Positions 16,395-24,873 of a stretch of 64,000 nucleotides of DNA are shown here, one piece after another; within the stretch, counting starts at the first letter, position 1, and each line of letters begins with the position of its first letter. Source of the stretch: Streptomyces albireticuli. GTDB taxonomy: Bacteria; Actinomycetota; Actinomycetes; Streptomycetales; Streptomycetaceae. The DNA lies in contig NZ_CP021744.1 in the NCBI RefSeq assembly GCF_002192455.1, positions 5,489,501-5,553,500 on the forward strand. The letters run 5' to 3'. A program made the translations under genes and the position numbers. The notes under the pieces were generated by a model, which did no database searches, had not been told where the DNA came from, and saw only the letters and a program-made list of their open reading frames with translations.

Positions 16395-17990
16395 TCAGCC
16401 GACGAGCTGGACCTCGGCGTGGGTGCCGGAGGTGTCCACGTCGGAGTAGTAGCTCAGGTTGCCGTCGGCCCAGCGGACCAGGAGGTCGCCGGGGTAGCGG
16501 CCGCCGAAGACGCCGGGCGTCAGGGTCGTGGCGTACCGCCAGGCCGAGCCCGCCTTGCGCAGGACGGTGCTTCCGTGGAAGCCGTCCGTGTCGAGGCCGG
16601 CGAAGAGTTCCGCCTTGCCGCTCTTCCAGCTGACGACGAGGTCGGCGGTCCCGCCACCGGTGAACTCGGCGGAGCTGATCTGCGCGGCCTCGGTCCAGGC
16701 CTTGTCCGCCTTGGTCAGCTGGGTCTCCTTGGCGACGCCGTTGACCCCGGTGTCGGAGTACATGGACGTCGAGCCGTCCGCCCAGAGAACGACCAGGTCG
16801 TCACGCAGCTTGTTGGCGGTGTGGCGACCGGCCGTGATGAGACGGGCGTTCTTCCAGCTGCCGCTGTAGGCGAGGGTCTTCTCCTCGAAGAAGCCGTACG
16901 TGTCGACGTGCGTGAACGTCGACAGCTTGCCGCTCTTCCAGCGGACGGTGAGCCCGTCCGTCGCGCTGCCGCTGGAGGCGGCGTCGGTGACCCGGGTGCC
17001 GGTGACGGCCGCGGCGTCCTTCCAGTAGCTCCCCTTGGCCGCGACCTTGTACTCCGCCATGAAGGGGTACTTGTCGTCGGTGTGGTCGGCGCCGCGGAAG
17101 ATGCTGGCCGAGCCGTCGGCCCAGACGACGAACACGTCCGAGCGGTCGCTGTGCTTGATGCCCCGGGTGAAGTTGCCCGAGACGACATGGACGGCGTTCT
17201 TCCAGTCCGCCCGGGACAGGACGCCGCGGGAGGCGGTGGCCTGGATCCACCCCGCGATGTCGTCCACGCGGGCCGCCTGCACGCCCCGGCGGGTCTCGGA
17301 CCCGTCCGTGCCGAAGCAGCCCGCCTGGCCGGAGGTGCTGGTGATGCCGACCAGCTCGTAGTGGCCGCTGAGGTCCTTGAACACGGGGCCGCCCGTGTCC
17401 CCCTGGCACGCGGCGGCGTCGGCGGACCTGCCCTTGAGGCGCACCGTACCGCCCTTGGCCGACTCGACGTCGAACCCGGCGGAGTGCAGGCGGTCGGGGA
17501 CCCACTCGTCCTTGGTGCGGCCGTAGCCGGCCACCCGCAGGTGTTCGCCCGGGAGTATGGTGTCGAAGTTGAGGTGGGCGGGCTTGACGCCGGTGACCGG
17601 CCGCGCCAGTCGTGCCATCACCAGGTCACGGTCCTCGCGCGGGACGAGTTCGACGACGTCGACCACGCCGCCGCCCTTGCCCGAGAGGTCCGTGCGGCCG
17701 ATCGTGGCGGTCGTCTTCCGCTTCGGGGTGCCGGCGGAGATCTTGAAGCTCTTCGCCGGGTCGTCGGCGAAGCAACTGGCCGCGGTGACCAGCCACTCCT
17801 GCTCGACGAGAGCGGCCGAGCAGCCGCGCGCGCCCTCGTCGATGTCGAGCTGGGCGGTGAAGGCGTAGGCGCCGTCGGCGGCCTCTTCGCCGACGACCGC
17901 GTGCGCCGGGACGCCGGTCAGCAGGCTCGCCGCGACGGCGGACGCGAGGATCCCGGTCATCCACGCGGCGCGCGGACGGATGGCAGACAT
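16395..17990 (-). CDS. secreted trypsin-fold (S1) protein with degenerate catalytic triad and C-terminal repeats
   Basis: 531 residues. The Sec signal peptide runs to about residue 32 ('LLTGVPAHA'), then 'VVGEEAADGAYAFTAQLDID' replaces the usual IVGG start. The fold is that of S1 peptidases, but the active site is altered. The His block reads 'WLVTAASCFADD', with Ser where His belongs. The Ser block reads 'ACQGDTGGPVF', with Thr for Ser. The Asp region ('EDRDLVMARLARPV') is kept. A C-terminal half of about 265 residues has repeated 'DWKNAVHVVSGNF', 'DVFVVWADGSASIF' units, as in FG-GAP/VCBS or tachylectin-like beta-propellers. It is probably a non-proteolytic secreted binding protein. Good SD (GGAGGAG). 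Confidence 0.85.
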   Translation of the reverse strand: MSAIRPRAAWMTGILASAVAASLLTGVPAHAVVGEEAADGAYAFTAQLDIDEGARGCSAALVEQEWLVTAASCFADDPAKSFKISAGTPKRKTTATIGRTDLSGKGGGVVDVVELVPREDRDLVMARLARPVTGVKPAHLNFDTILPGEHLRVAGYGRTKDEWVPDRLHSAGFDVESAKGGTVRLKGRSADAAACQGDTGGPVFKDLSGHYELVGITSTSGQAGCFGTDGSETRRGVQAARVDDIAGWIQATASRGVLSRADWKNAVHVVSGNFTRGIKHSDRSDVFVVWADGSASIFRGADHTDDKYPFMAEYKVAAKGSYWKDAAAVTGTRVTDAASSGSATDGLTVRWKSGKLSTFTHVDTYGFFEEKTLAYSGSWKNARLITAGRHTANKLRDDLVVLWADGSTSMYSDTGVNGVAKETQLTKADKAWTEAAQISSAEFTGGGTADLVVSWKSGKAELFAGLDTDGFHGSTVLRKAGSAWRYATTLTPGVFGGRYPGDLLVRWADGNLSYYSDVDTSGTHAEVQLVG

Positions 17991-18069
17991 GGTGTTCTCC
18001 TCCAGGGCCCGTCGTGCGGCCGGGCCCGGGTCATGAAGCGTTGGGGAAAGGCGGACGTCGTGATGTACG

Positions 18070-18543
18070 TCAGACCTGGAGCGCGAGCAGCGAGCCGGGC
18101 TTGCCCGTGGCGGATTCGCCGACGGTCTTGAACTTGTTCTTCGGCACCTCGACGAAGCCACTGCCTGTGACGGAGGCCCACACGTCGTACTTGTTGGCGC
18201 CGACGCCGATCGCGTCGGGAAGGTCGAGGGCGAGGTAGCCCTTCTTGCCGCTCCCGGTGACCCTGAAGCAGTACTTGCCCCTGTTGGGTCCGGCTGTCGG
18301 CTTGGTGTAGACGACGATGTCCTCGGAGACCTCGCAGTCGGCGAACAGGATGTGCCCGTCGCCGCGCTCGAGCTTGATGCCCCGCTCCTTGAAGATCTTC
18401 GCGGCGCCCGGGTACTCGAAGGTCTCCACGGCGGACGGCAGGGTCGTGTCGTCACCCGCCGCGACGCCGGGCGCGGCCGTGCCCAGGACGACGGCCGCGG
18501 CGCCGGTACCGGCGATCAGAAGTGTGCGCGCACGAGAAAACAC
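18070..18543 (-). CDS. small secreted protein of unknown function (157 aa)
   Basis: The signal peptide is residues 1-29 ('MFSRARTLLIAGTGAAAVVL', cleavage near 'GVAAGDD'). A roughly 125-residue extracellular domain follows, with 'AVETFEYPGAAKIFKERGIK', 'GDGHILFADCEV', 'YCFRVTGSGKKGYLALDLPD' and two Cys likely to pair. I believe it is a Streptomyces secreted family with no assigned role. The GTG start is preceded by GGGGGG. It lies 79 bp upstream of the degenerate-protease gene on the same strand, so the two are probably expressed together. Confidence 0.72.
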   Translation of the reverse strand: MFSRARTLLIAGTGAAAVVLGTAAPGVAAGDDTTLPSAVETFEYPGAAKIFKERGIKLERGDGHILFADCEVSEDIVVYTKPTAGPNRGKYCFRVTGSGKKGYLALDLPDAIGVGANKYDVWASVTGSGFVEVPKNKFKTVGESATGKPGSLLALQV

Positions 18544-18624
18544 GTGAAATCCCCCCGGAATCGGAAAAGTCAGACCAGCAAGCTATCACGCAGTTCGATC
18601 TCGGCTGTTCGAATATTCCGTACG

Positions 18625-18674
18625 CGAAAAGGCCGGTGGGGCCCGCAGACGCGCGGGTCCCACCGGCCTTTTCG
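18625..18674 (-). terminator. strong 22-bp terminator after nadE
   Basis: Arms 18625-18646 and 18653-18674 pair over 22 bp (one G-T) around a 6-nt loop. The outer AAAA/TTTT blocks give the minus-strand transcript a U run at the stem end. It begins 14 bp past the nadE stop. Confidence 0.85.
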
Positions 18675-18687
18675 TACAGTCGACCGC

Positions 18688-20439
18688 TCAGCCCTTCTCC
18701 CGCCAGCGGTTCGTGATCGGCAGGCGCCGGTCCTTGCCGAAGCCCTTCGCCGAGATCTTCGTGCCCGGCGGGTACTGGCGGCGCTTGTACTCCGCCGTGT
18801 CCACCAGCCGCAGGACGCGCGTGACCAGCTCCGGGTCGAAGCCCGCCGCGATGATCTCCGCGTGGCCGCGGTCGCGGTCGACGTACAGCTCCAGGATCCG
18901 GTCCAGGACGTCGTAGTCCGGGAGGGAGTCGGTGTCCACCTGGCCCGGGCGGAGTTCCGCGCTCGGGGGCTTGGTGATCGAGTTCTCCGGGATCGGCGGG
19001 GTCTCGCCGCGGGCGGCCGCGTCCGCGTTGCGCCACTTCGCGAGGCGGAAGATCAGTGTCTTGTAGACGTCCTTGATCGGGCCGTACGCGCCGACCGAGT
19101 CGCCGTAGAGCGTCGAATAGCCGCACGCCAGCTCGGACTTGTTGCCCGGGGCGAGCACGATGTGGCCTTCCTGGTTGGAGATCGCCATCAGCATCGTGCC
19201 GCGCAGCCGCGACTGGAGGTTCTCCTCGGCGAGGCCGGTCAGGCCCAGCGCGCCCATGTACGCGTCGAACATCGGCGCGATGGGGACCGTGCGGAGGTTC
19301 AGGCCGGTGCGCCGGGCGAGTTCCTCGGCGTCGCCCAGGGAGTGCTCGGAGGAGTAGCGCGACGGCATGGCCACGCCGTACACGTTCTCCGCGCCGACCG
19401 CGTCGCACGCGAGCGCGGCGACGAGCGCGGAGTCGATGCCACCGGAGAGCCCGATCAGCACGCTGCGGAAATTGTTCTTGGCGACGTACGCGCGCAGGCC
19501 CGTGACCAGGGCCTTGTAGACCTCCTCGGCGTCGCTGAGGTGCGGCGCCGGGGCGGGGTGCGCCGCCGGCTCGTACGCCGGGAGCGGATCGGCCGAGAGG
19601 GTGACGTGGTCGACGCGCAGGCCGTCGTCGACGACCCCGGACGGCGGCTCGGCGGGCGCGGCCGGCAGGTCGAGGTCGATCAGGACGCACGTCTCCTCGA
19701 ACTGCGCGGCGCGCGTGAGGACCTCGCCGTCGCGGTCGACGACGATCGTGTCGCCGTCGAAGACCAGCTCGTCCTGGCCGCCGGTCATCGCGAGGTACGC
19801 GGTCGTGCAGCCCGCCTGCCGGGCGCGCGTGCGGACCAGCTCCAGACGGGTGTCGTCCTTCTCGCGCTCGTACGGCGAGGCGTTGACCGACAGCAGCAGC
19901 CCGGCCCCGGCGGAGCGGGCGGCGGGTACCCGGCCGCCCTCCTGCCACAGGTCCTCGCAGATGGCGAGCGCCACGTCGACGCCGCGTACCCGCACGACGG
20001 GCAGCGTGTCACCGGGCACGAAGTACCGGAACTCGTCGAAGACGCCGTAGTTCGGCAGGTGGTGCTTGGCGAAGCTCAGCGCCACCGCGCCGCGGTGCAG
20101 CACCGCCGCGGCGTTGCGCGGCGCGCCGGCCGGCTGGCCGAGGCGGGTGCCGCCCTCGCTGCGGTCGAGATAGCCGACGAGCACGGGTAGTTCGCCGAGC
20201 CCCTCGGCCGCGAGCCGTCCGGCGAGCCCGGCCAGCGCGGCGCGGCTCGCCTCGACGAACGACGAGCGCAGCGCGAGGTCCTCGACGGGGTAGCCGGTCA
20301 GGGCCATCTCGGGGAACGCGGCCAGGTGGGCGCCGCGCTCCGCCGAGCGTCTGGTCCAGTGGACGATCGCCTCGGCGTTCCCGGCGAGGTCGCCGACGCA
20401 GGAGTCGATCTGGTTCAGGGCGAGCCGAAGTTGTGCCAC
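18688..20439 (-). CDS. nadE: glutamine-dependent NAD+ synthetase
   Basis: The last step of NAD biosynthesis: amidation of nicotinate adenine dinucleotide with ATP, ammonia coming from glutamine. 583 residues. The N-terminal nitrilase-like glutaminase domain has Glu ('LAAFPEMALTGYPVEDL'), Lys ('SFAKHHLPNYGVFDE') and Cys ('DVALAICEDLWQEGG') of the triad. The C-terminal synthetase domain has the P-loop 'VLIGLSGGIDSALVAALA' (SGGxDS), 'GVAMPSRYSSEHS', 'GNKSELACGYSTLYGD' and 'LPDYDVLDRIL'. The length is usual for this two-domain form. The start is GTG ('VAQLRLALNQ'). Confidence 0.95.
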   Translation of the reverse strand: MAQLRLALNQIDSCVGDLAGNAEAIVHWTRRSAERGAHLAAFPEMALTGYPVEDLALRSSFVEASRAALAGLAGRLAAEGLGELPVLVGYLDRSEGGTRLGQPAGAPRNAAAVLHRGAVALSFAKHHLPNYGVFDEFRYFVPGDTLPVVRVRGVDVALAICEDLWQEGGRVPAARSAGAGLLLSVNASPYEREKDDTRLELVRTRARQAGCTTAYLAMTGGQDELVFDGDTIVVDRDGEVLTRAAQFEETCVLIDLDLPAAPAEPPSGVVDDGLRVDHVTLSADPLPAYEPAAHPAPAPHLSDAEEVYKALVTGLRAYVAKNNFRSVLIGLSGGIDSALVAALACDAVGAENVYGVAMPSRYSSEHSLGDAEELARRTGLNLRTVPIAPMFDAYMGALGLTGLAEENLQSRLRGTMLMAISNQEGHIVLAPGNKSELACGYSTLYGDSVGAYGPIKDVYKTLIFRLAKWRNADAAARGETPPIPENSITKPPSAELRPGQVDTDSLPDYDVLDRILELYVDRDRGHAEIIAAGFDPELVTRVLRLVDTAEYKRRQYPPGTKISAKGFGKDRRLPITNRWREKG

Positions 20440-20509
20440 GGGCGCCAGTCTAATCGTCTGACTGACGCGATGGGGGGTGCGGCACGGGGGTCCGGGCGGG
20501 TCCTGGGTG

Positions 20510-20617
20510 CGGGTGGGCGGGGGCGGGGTGCCGCCGCGCCGGGCTTCTTCCCCGGCCCCGCCCCTTCCCGTGACCGGGGCTCCGCCCCGGGCCCCGGTCC
20601 TCGAACGCCGGACGGCT
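20510..20617. repeat. GC-rich intergenic repeat between multicopper oxidase and nadE
   Basis: It contains the recurring blocks CCCCGCCCCTTCCCGTGAC and CCGGGGCTCCGCCCCGG (a hairpin), then CGAACGCCGGACGG. These blocks recur with small changes near 39250, 42240 and 50090. It probably ends the oxidase transcript. Confidence 0.55.
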
Positions 20618-22216
20618 CTACTTGCGGTACCCCAGCACCGTCATCATCCCCGACTCCGCGTGGTACACGTTGTGACAGTGGAGCATCCACAGCCCGGGGT
20701 TGTCCGCGTCGAACTCCACCTCCAGCCGTTTCCCCGGCAGCACCACCGCCGTGTCCTTCCGCGCCCCGCCGCCCGGCAGCGCGAACGTGTGCCCGTGCAG
20801 GTGCATCGGGTGCCACATCGTCGTGCGGTTCACGAACGCCATCCGCACCCGCTCACCCGCCGCCACCGGGTAGCGCTGCGACGCCGTGTACTTCCGGCCG
20901 TTGATCGCCCAGTCGTACTTCTCCATCGAGCCCGTGAGCGCGAAGGTCAGCGTGCGGTCCGGGCGGCGGTCCTTCAGGCGCACGCTCGCGTCCGCCTTCA
21001 GGCGGTCCGCGGTCAGGAGCCTGCCGTCGAGCTCGCGGGGGCGTACGGACGCGTCGGGCGCCGCCCTGTCGGCGGTGCGCAGCAGCGCCAGCGCCGACGC
21101 CTTCTTGCCCTCGGCCAGCGCGGTCAGCGGGAAGACGCCGTCCTTCGCCTCGACCAGCACGTCGTAGCGCTCGCCCATGCCCAGCAGCAGCGCGTCCGTC
21201 TCCGCGTGCGCGACGGGGAAGCCGTCGGTGTGCGTGACCGTCATACGGTGGTCGCCGAGCGCGACGCGGAAGGCCGTGTCACCGCCCGCGTTGACGAAGC
21301 GGATCCGGATCCGGTCGCCGGCCTTGGCCCGGAACGTCTCGGGGTCGGCCGCCGTCCGCCCGTTGACCAGGTAGTGGGGGTACGCGACGTCGCCCGCGTC
21401 ACCACCGAGGAGGGGGCTCGTCGCCCCCATCAGCATGCGCGACGGGCCGGAGGAAGCCGAGGGCTTCGGCGCGGCGCCCATGCCGTGACCGCTCATGTCG
21501 TGGCCGCCACCGTGGTCCATGCCACCGCCCCCGCCGCCGTGGTCCATCCCGCCCATGCCCCGGCCGAGTTCCGCCAGCACCGCGTCCGGCGTGCTGCCGT
21601 CCACCCCGTCCACCCAGTCGTCCAGGACGACGACCCACTCCTTGTCGTACTTCAGCGGCTCCCTCGGGTCCTCCACGATCAGCGGCGCGTACAGCCCCCG
21701 GTCCTGCTGGACCCCCGAGTGCGGGTGGAACCAGTACGTGCCGGGGTGCGCGAGCGTGAAGCGGTAGTCGTGCGACGCGCCGGGCTTGACCGCGGGCTGG
21801 GTGAGGCCGGGCACGCCGTCCATGTCGTTGCGCAGGGCCAGCCCGTGCCAGTGCAGGGAGGTGGCCTCGGGCAGGTGGTTGGCGAGGGTGAGGGCGAGGG
21901 TGTCGCCCGCCGTGACCCGGACCTCCTGGCCGGGCAGCCGGTCGCCGTACGCCCACGTGTCGACGGAACGTCCGCCGCCCAGGTCGACGCGGGTACGGGT
22001 GGCCGTCAGCCGGACGTCGCGGACGGGGCCCGTGCCGCGCTTCGCCTCGGCGGCGGCCACCTCCTTGCCGTCCGGGGAGACGTAGTCGGTGGGCGGGGCG
22101 GTGGGCGTCTTGGCGTCGGCGGAGCCCGGGGAGTCCTGGGAGCAGGCGGTGAGCAGGCCGCCGCCGGCGACGGCGAGTCCCGCGCCGAGGACGGCGCGGC
22201 GGGAAGTCGTGCGCAT
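20618..22216 (-). CDS. exported multicopper oxidase, CueO/laccase type
   Basis: A periplasmic/extracellular copper enzyme of 532 residues, oxidising Cu(I), phenols or metals with O2. The N-terminus carries a twin-arginine motif with a lipobox ('TTSRRAVLGAG', then 'GGLLTACSQD'), so it is probably a Tat-exported lipoprotein. Copper ligands are 'SLHWHGLALRNDMDGVP', 'GTYWFHPHSGVQQDRG', 'HPMHLHGHTFALPG' and 'LWMLHCHNVYHAESGMM', giving type 1 and trinuclear sites. Residues about 209-245 are a Met/His/Gly-rich insert, as in CueO-like cuprous oxidases. The DUF6153-like gene lies upstream on the same strand behind a CsoR-like box, so copper induction is likely. Confidence 0.93.
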   Translation of the reverse strand: MRTTSRRAVLGAGLAVAGGGLLTACSQDSPGSADAKTPTAPPTDYVSPDGKEVAAAEAKRGTGPVRDVRLTATRTRVDLGGGRSVDTWAYGDRLPGQEVRVTAGDTLALTLANHLPEATSLHWHGLALRNDMDGVPGLTQPAVKPGASHDYRFTLAHPGTYWFHPHSGVQQDRGLYAPLIVEDPREPLKYDKEWVVVLDDWVDGVDGSTPDAVLAELGRGMGGMDHGGGGGGMDHGGGHDMSGHGMGAAPKPSASSGPSRMLMGATSPLLGGDAGDVAYPHYLVNGRTAADPETFRAKAGDRIRIRFVNAGGDTAFRVALGDHRMTVTHTDGFPVAHAETDALLLGMGERYDVLVEAKDGVFPLTALAEGKKASALALLRTADRAAPDASVRPRELDGRLLTADRLKADASVRLKDRRPDRTLTFALTGSMEKYDWAINGRKYTASQRYPVAAGERVRMAFVNRTTMWHPMHLHGHTFALPGGGARKDTAVVLPGKRLEVEFDADNPGLWMLHCHNVYHAESGMMTVLGYRK

Positions 22217-22282
22217 GGGAAGTGCACCTCGTGGTGTCGGGTGTGCGGACGTCCGCGTACGGACGGGAGCGATCGCGTACCG

Positions 22283-22315
22283 CCGTGCGCGCGTACGGGA
22301 CGTACGGGCGCACGG
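22283..22315. repeat. 14-bp inverted repeat between the DUF6153-like and oxidase genes
   Basis: Arms CCGTGCGCGCGTAC (22283-22296) and GTACGGGCGCACGG (22302-22315) match 13 of 14 around GGGAC. It may be an intra-operon hairpin that trims downstream expression, or an operator. The rest of the 112-bp gap is rich in CGTACG. Confidence 0.5.
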
Positions 22316-22328
22316 CCGGGGCGCGTCG

Positions 22329-23081
22329 CTATACGCGCAGCACCGACAACCGGGCGAGGGACTTGTGCCGTGGCGGGGGAGGTATCGGCCACAGGGCCCG
22401 CAGACGGGCGCGGGCGGTGGCGGGCCGGGCCGCCGCGCGGCGGCGGAGGGCGGCGGCCGTGAGGAGGAGGACGAGCGTCAGGAGCGCGGCGCCGAGCACG
22501 GCGAGGCAGACGGACATGGGGTCCATGCCGGTGTGGTGGACGGGGTCGGTGGCGTGGGCGCCGCCGTGCGGGCGGGCGGCCTCTTCCGCCACCCGCGCCT
22601 CCCCGGTCCCGGCGCTCCGCCCGGGACCCCGGTCCTCGGCCACGGCCGAGAGCTTCGCGCTCCCCACAGTCGGCCCGGCCACCCGCGCCGCGGCGTCCGC
22701 CGTCCGGCGCGAATGGTCGCCGGGTACGGCCGGGTGGGCGCCGGGAGCAGCCGCGCGCTCAGCCGGGACAGCCGAGTGACCGCCCGGACCGGCCGGGCCG
22801 CCGGGCGCGGCCGGCGGTACGGCCGGAAAAGCGCTCACCGGTACGGCCGGGTGGGCGGCCGCCCCCGCGGACGCGACCGCGGCGAAACCGCCCGCGTGAT
22901 CGCCGGCAAGGCCCGCGGCCGTGTGCCGTCCGGCCCCGGCCTCCGCGCCGGCCCGCGCCCCGCCCCCGTGCCCGCCCGACGACGGATGGCCGAGTGTGTG
23001 CATCGTCACGATGCCCAGCAGGAGCGCCGTGAACAGCAGCAGACGGCCGCACCACGCGACCACCCTCCGCTGTCCTGCCAC
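22329..23081 (-). CDS. DUF6153-like His-rich membrane protein, probably copper-linked
   Basis: 250 residues starting at GTG (23081). TM1 is residues about 8-24 ('CGRLLLFTALLLGIVTMHTL'), and 'MHTLGHPSSGGHGGG' follows at once. The long middle is Ala/Gly/Pro-rich and low in complexity. Then come 'DPVHHTGMDPMSVCLAVLGA', a second TM and a basic tail. TM, 'HTLGH', and 'MSVCLAVL' before the last TM fit what I recall of DUF6153. It precedes the multicopper oxidase, and a CsoR-like box lies 50 bp before its start. The His/Met motifs and neighbours suggest a part in copper handling; this is inference. Confidence 0.72.
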   Translation of the reverse strand: MAGQRRVVAWCGRLLLFTALLLGIVTMHTLGHPSSGGHGGGARAGAEAGAGRHTAAGLAGDHAGGFAAVASAGAAAHPAVPVSAFPAVPPAAPGGPAGPGGHSAVPAERAAAPGAHPAVPGDHSRRTADAAARVAGPTVGSAKLSAVAEDRGPGRSAGTGEARVAEEAARPHGGAHATDPVHHTGMDPMSVCLAVLGAALLTLVLLLTAAALRRRAAARPATARARLRALWPIPPPPRHKSLARLSVLRV

Positions 23082-23131
23082 GTCACCCCAACCCCTCCGG
23101 CCCCTCCGGGCCACGTCATTCCCTCGCACCT

Positions 23132-23146
23132 TACCCCCTCGGGGTA
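23132..23146. promoter_or_regulatory. CsoR-like copper operator
   Basis: TACCCC-CTC-GGGGTA is a perfect inverted repeat that matches the form of CsoR sites in copper-responsive promoters (TACCC...GGGTA). It lies in the divergent region between the DUF6153-like/oxidase genes and the APC permease, 50 bp from the former start and 80 bp from the latter. Confidence 0.65.
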
Positions 23147-23226
23147 TTCCTCTCCAGGCGCCCGGGGGTGGGATCATTGGGAGGAAAACAGCTCGAACGC
23201 TCGGCCCGAAGGACGCTCCCCCTCCC

Positions 23227-24699
23227 ATGACCATCACGGAACAGGTGAGGGACGAACGTCCCCTCGCCACGGGCGCCGCCATCCCGGGCGCCACCCAGAC
23301 GCAGTTCATCTCGTGGGTGACCCTCGCGATGATGACCACCGCGTCCGTCGCGAACCTGCGCCCTTCCCCGTCCATGGCGCTCTACGGCCTCGCCGCCGTC
23401 TTCCTCTACCTCGTGCCGGCCGTCGTCTTCCTGCTGCCGACCGCGCTCGTCTCCGCCGAGCTCGCCTCCGGCTGGACCGGGGGCGTCTACCGCTGGGTGA
23501 GCGAGGGACTGTCCTCCAAGCCGCTGGGCTTCCTGGCCGTCTGGTGCCAGTTCGCGATGACGATCGCCTACTACCCGAGCCTGCTGGCCTACGTGGCGAG
23601 CACCTTCGCATACGTGATCGACCCGAGGCTCGCCGACAACGGTGTCTACGTCGCCGTCGTGATCGTCGTCATCTACTGGGCGGGCGTGCTGATCTCCTCG
23701 CGCGGAACGAAGGCGGTCGCCGGGCTCGCCGGCGCCGGACTGGTGATCGGCACACTGATCCCGGGCGTGGTGCTCGTCGTCCTCGGCATGGTCTTCCTCG
23801 GCCAGGGCAACGCCTCCGCCGCGCCCATGGACGCGGGCCACGCGCTGCCGCCGTGGACCGGGCTGGCCAGCCTCGTGCTGATCGTCAACAACTTCCTGTC
23901 CTACGCGGGCATGGAGATGAACGGCGTCCACGTGTCCTCGCTGCGCGAGCCGGGCAAGCAGTTCCCGCGCTCCGTCTTCGCCGCGACCGGACTCGTCCTG
24001 CTGATCTTCATCCTGCCGGCGCTGGCCATCAGCTGGGTGATGCCGGGCGAGGACCTGAGCCTGACCGCCGGCGTGATGCAGGCGTTCCAGGGCTTCTTCG
24101 ACCACTTCGGCGTGGGCTGGCTGACCAAGGTCGTCGGCGTGCTGCTCGTCGCCGCCGCGCTCGGCGGGATGCTGGCCTGGCTGGCGGGCCCCTCCAAGGG
24201 GCTGCTGATGGTCGCCCGGCAGGAGGGCTATCTGCCGCCGGTCCTCCAGAAGCTCAACAAGAGGGGCGTGCCGCGCAACATCATGGTCGCGCAGGGCGCG
24301 CTCACCACGCTCATCGCGCTCCTCTACGCCTTCCTGCCGGACGTCTCCAGCGCGTACTGGATCTTCTCGGTGATCACCACCCAGATCTACCTCGTCGTCT
24401 ACCTGCTGATGTTCGCCGCCGTCGTCCGGCTGCGCACCACCCAGCCCGGCCGGCCGCGCGGCTTCCGGGTGCCGGCCGTGCGGCTCGTCGCGGGCGCCGG
24501 CTTCGCCGCCTCGCTCGCGGCGATGTGCATCGGCTTCGTGCCGCCGGAGCAGTTCGGCGGCGGCCCGCTCTGGCGCTATCTGCTGACCGTGGGCGGCGGC
24601 CTGCTGGTCATCGGCTTCCTCACGCCGCTCGCCCTGCTGAAGTTCCGCAAGCCGCACTGGGTGGCGCCGGAACACCGGACGGCCGCGGCGGGCGACTGA
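23227..24699 (+). CDS. APC-family amino acid permease (GadC-like)
   Basis: A 12-TM amino acid transporter or antiporter of 490 residues. The N-terminal part reads 'QFISWVTLAMMTTASVANLR', 'SPSMALYGLAAVFLYLVPAV', then 'LPTALVSAELASGWTGGVYR' (the conserved APC Glu in TM3). 'NFLSYAGMEMNGVHVSSLRE' and 'LAWLAGPSKGLLMVARQEGY' are close to glutamate:GABA antiporter GadC and related proteins. A Gly/Arg-rich C-terminal tail follows. The ATG is preceded by 'GAAGGACGCTCCCCCTCCC'. Two genes downstream is glnA2, a glutamylpolyamine-synthetase-type enzyme, so amine or glutamate uptake is an attractive but unproven role. Confidence 0.88.
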   Translation: MTITEQVRDERPLATGAAIPGATQTQFISWVTLAMMTTASVANLRPSPSMALYGLAAVFLYLVPAVVFLLPTALVSAELASGWTGGVYRWVSEGLSSKPLGFLAVWCQFAMTIAYYPSLLAYVASTFAYVIDPRLADNGVYVAVVIVVIYWAGVLISSRGTKAVAGLAGAGLVIGTLIPGVVLVVLGMVFLGQGNASAAPMDAGHALPPWTGLASLVLIVNNFLSYAGMEMNGVHVSSLREPGKQFPRSVFAATGLVLLIFILPALAISWVMPGEDLSLTAGVMQAFQGFFDHFGVGWLTKVVGVLLVAAALGGMLAWLAGPSKGLLMVARQEGYLPPVLQKLNKRGVPRNIMVAQGALTTLIALLYAFLPDVSSAYWIFSVITTQIYLVVYLLMFAAVVRLRTTQPGRPRGFRVPAVRLVAGAGFAASLAAMCIGFVPPEQFGGGPLWRYLLTVGGGLLVIGFLTPLALLKFRKPHWVAPEHRTAAAGD

Positions 24700-24873
24700 C
24701 CGCGCCCGCACCGCTACGGACAAGGGTGCGCCGGGGGTGTGGCACGAGCCCCCGGCGCACGCCGGTACGGTCGTCTGGTCGCGCTCAGGCCGGTCAGGCA
24801 GCAGGGTCCCTCTTCCGCTACCGTCGCCCGTCCGGGCGCGGCGGCGACCGGACGGACCACTGAGGGGGACGGT

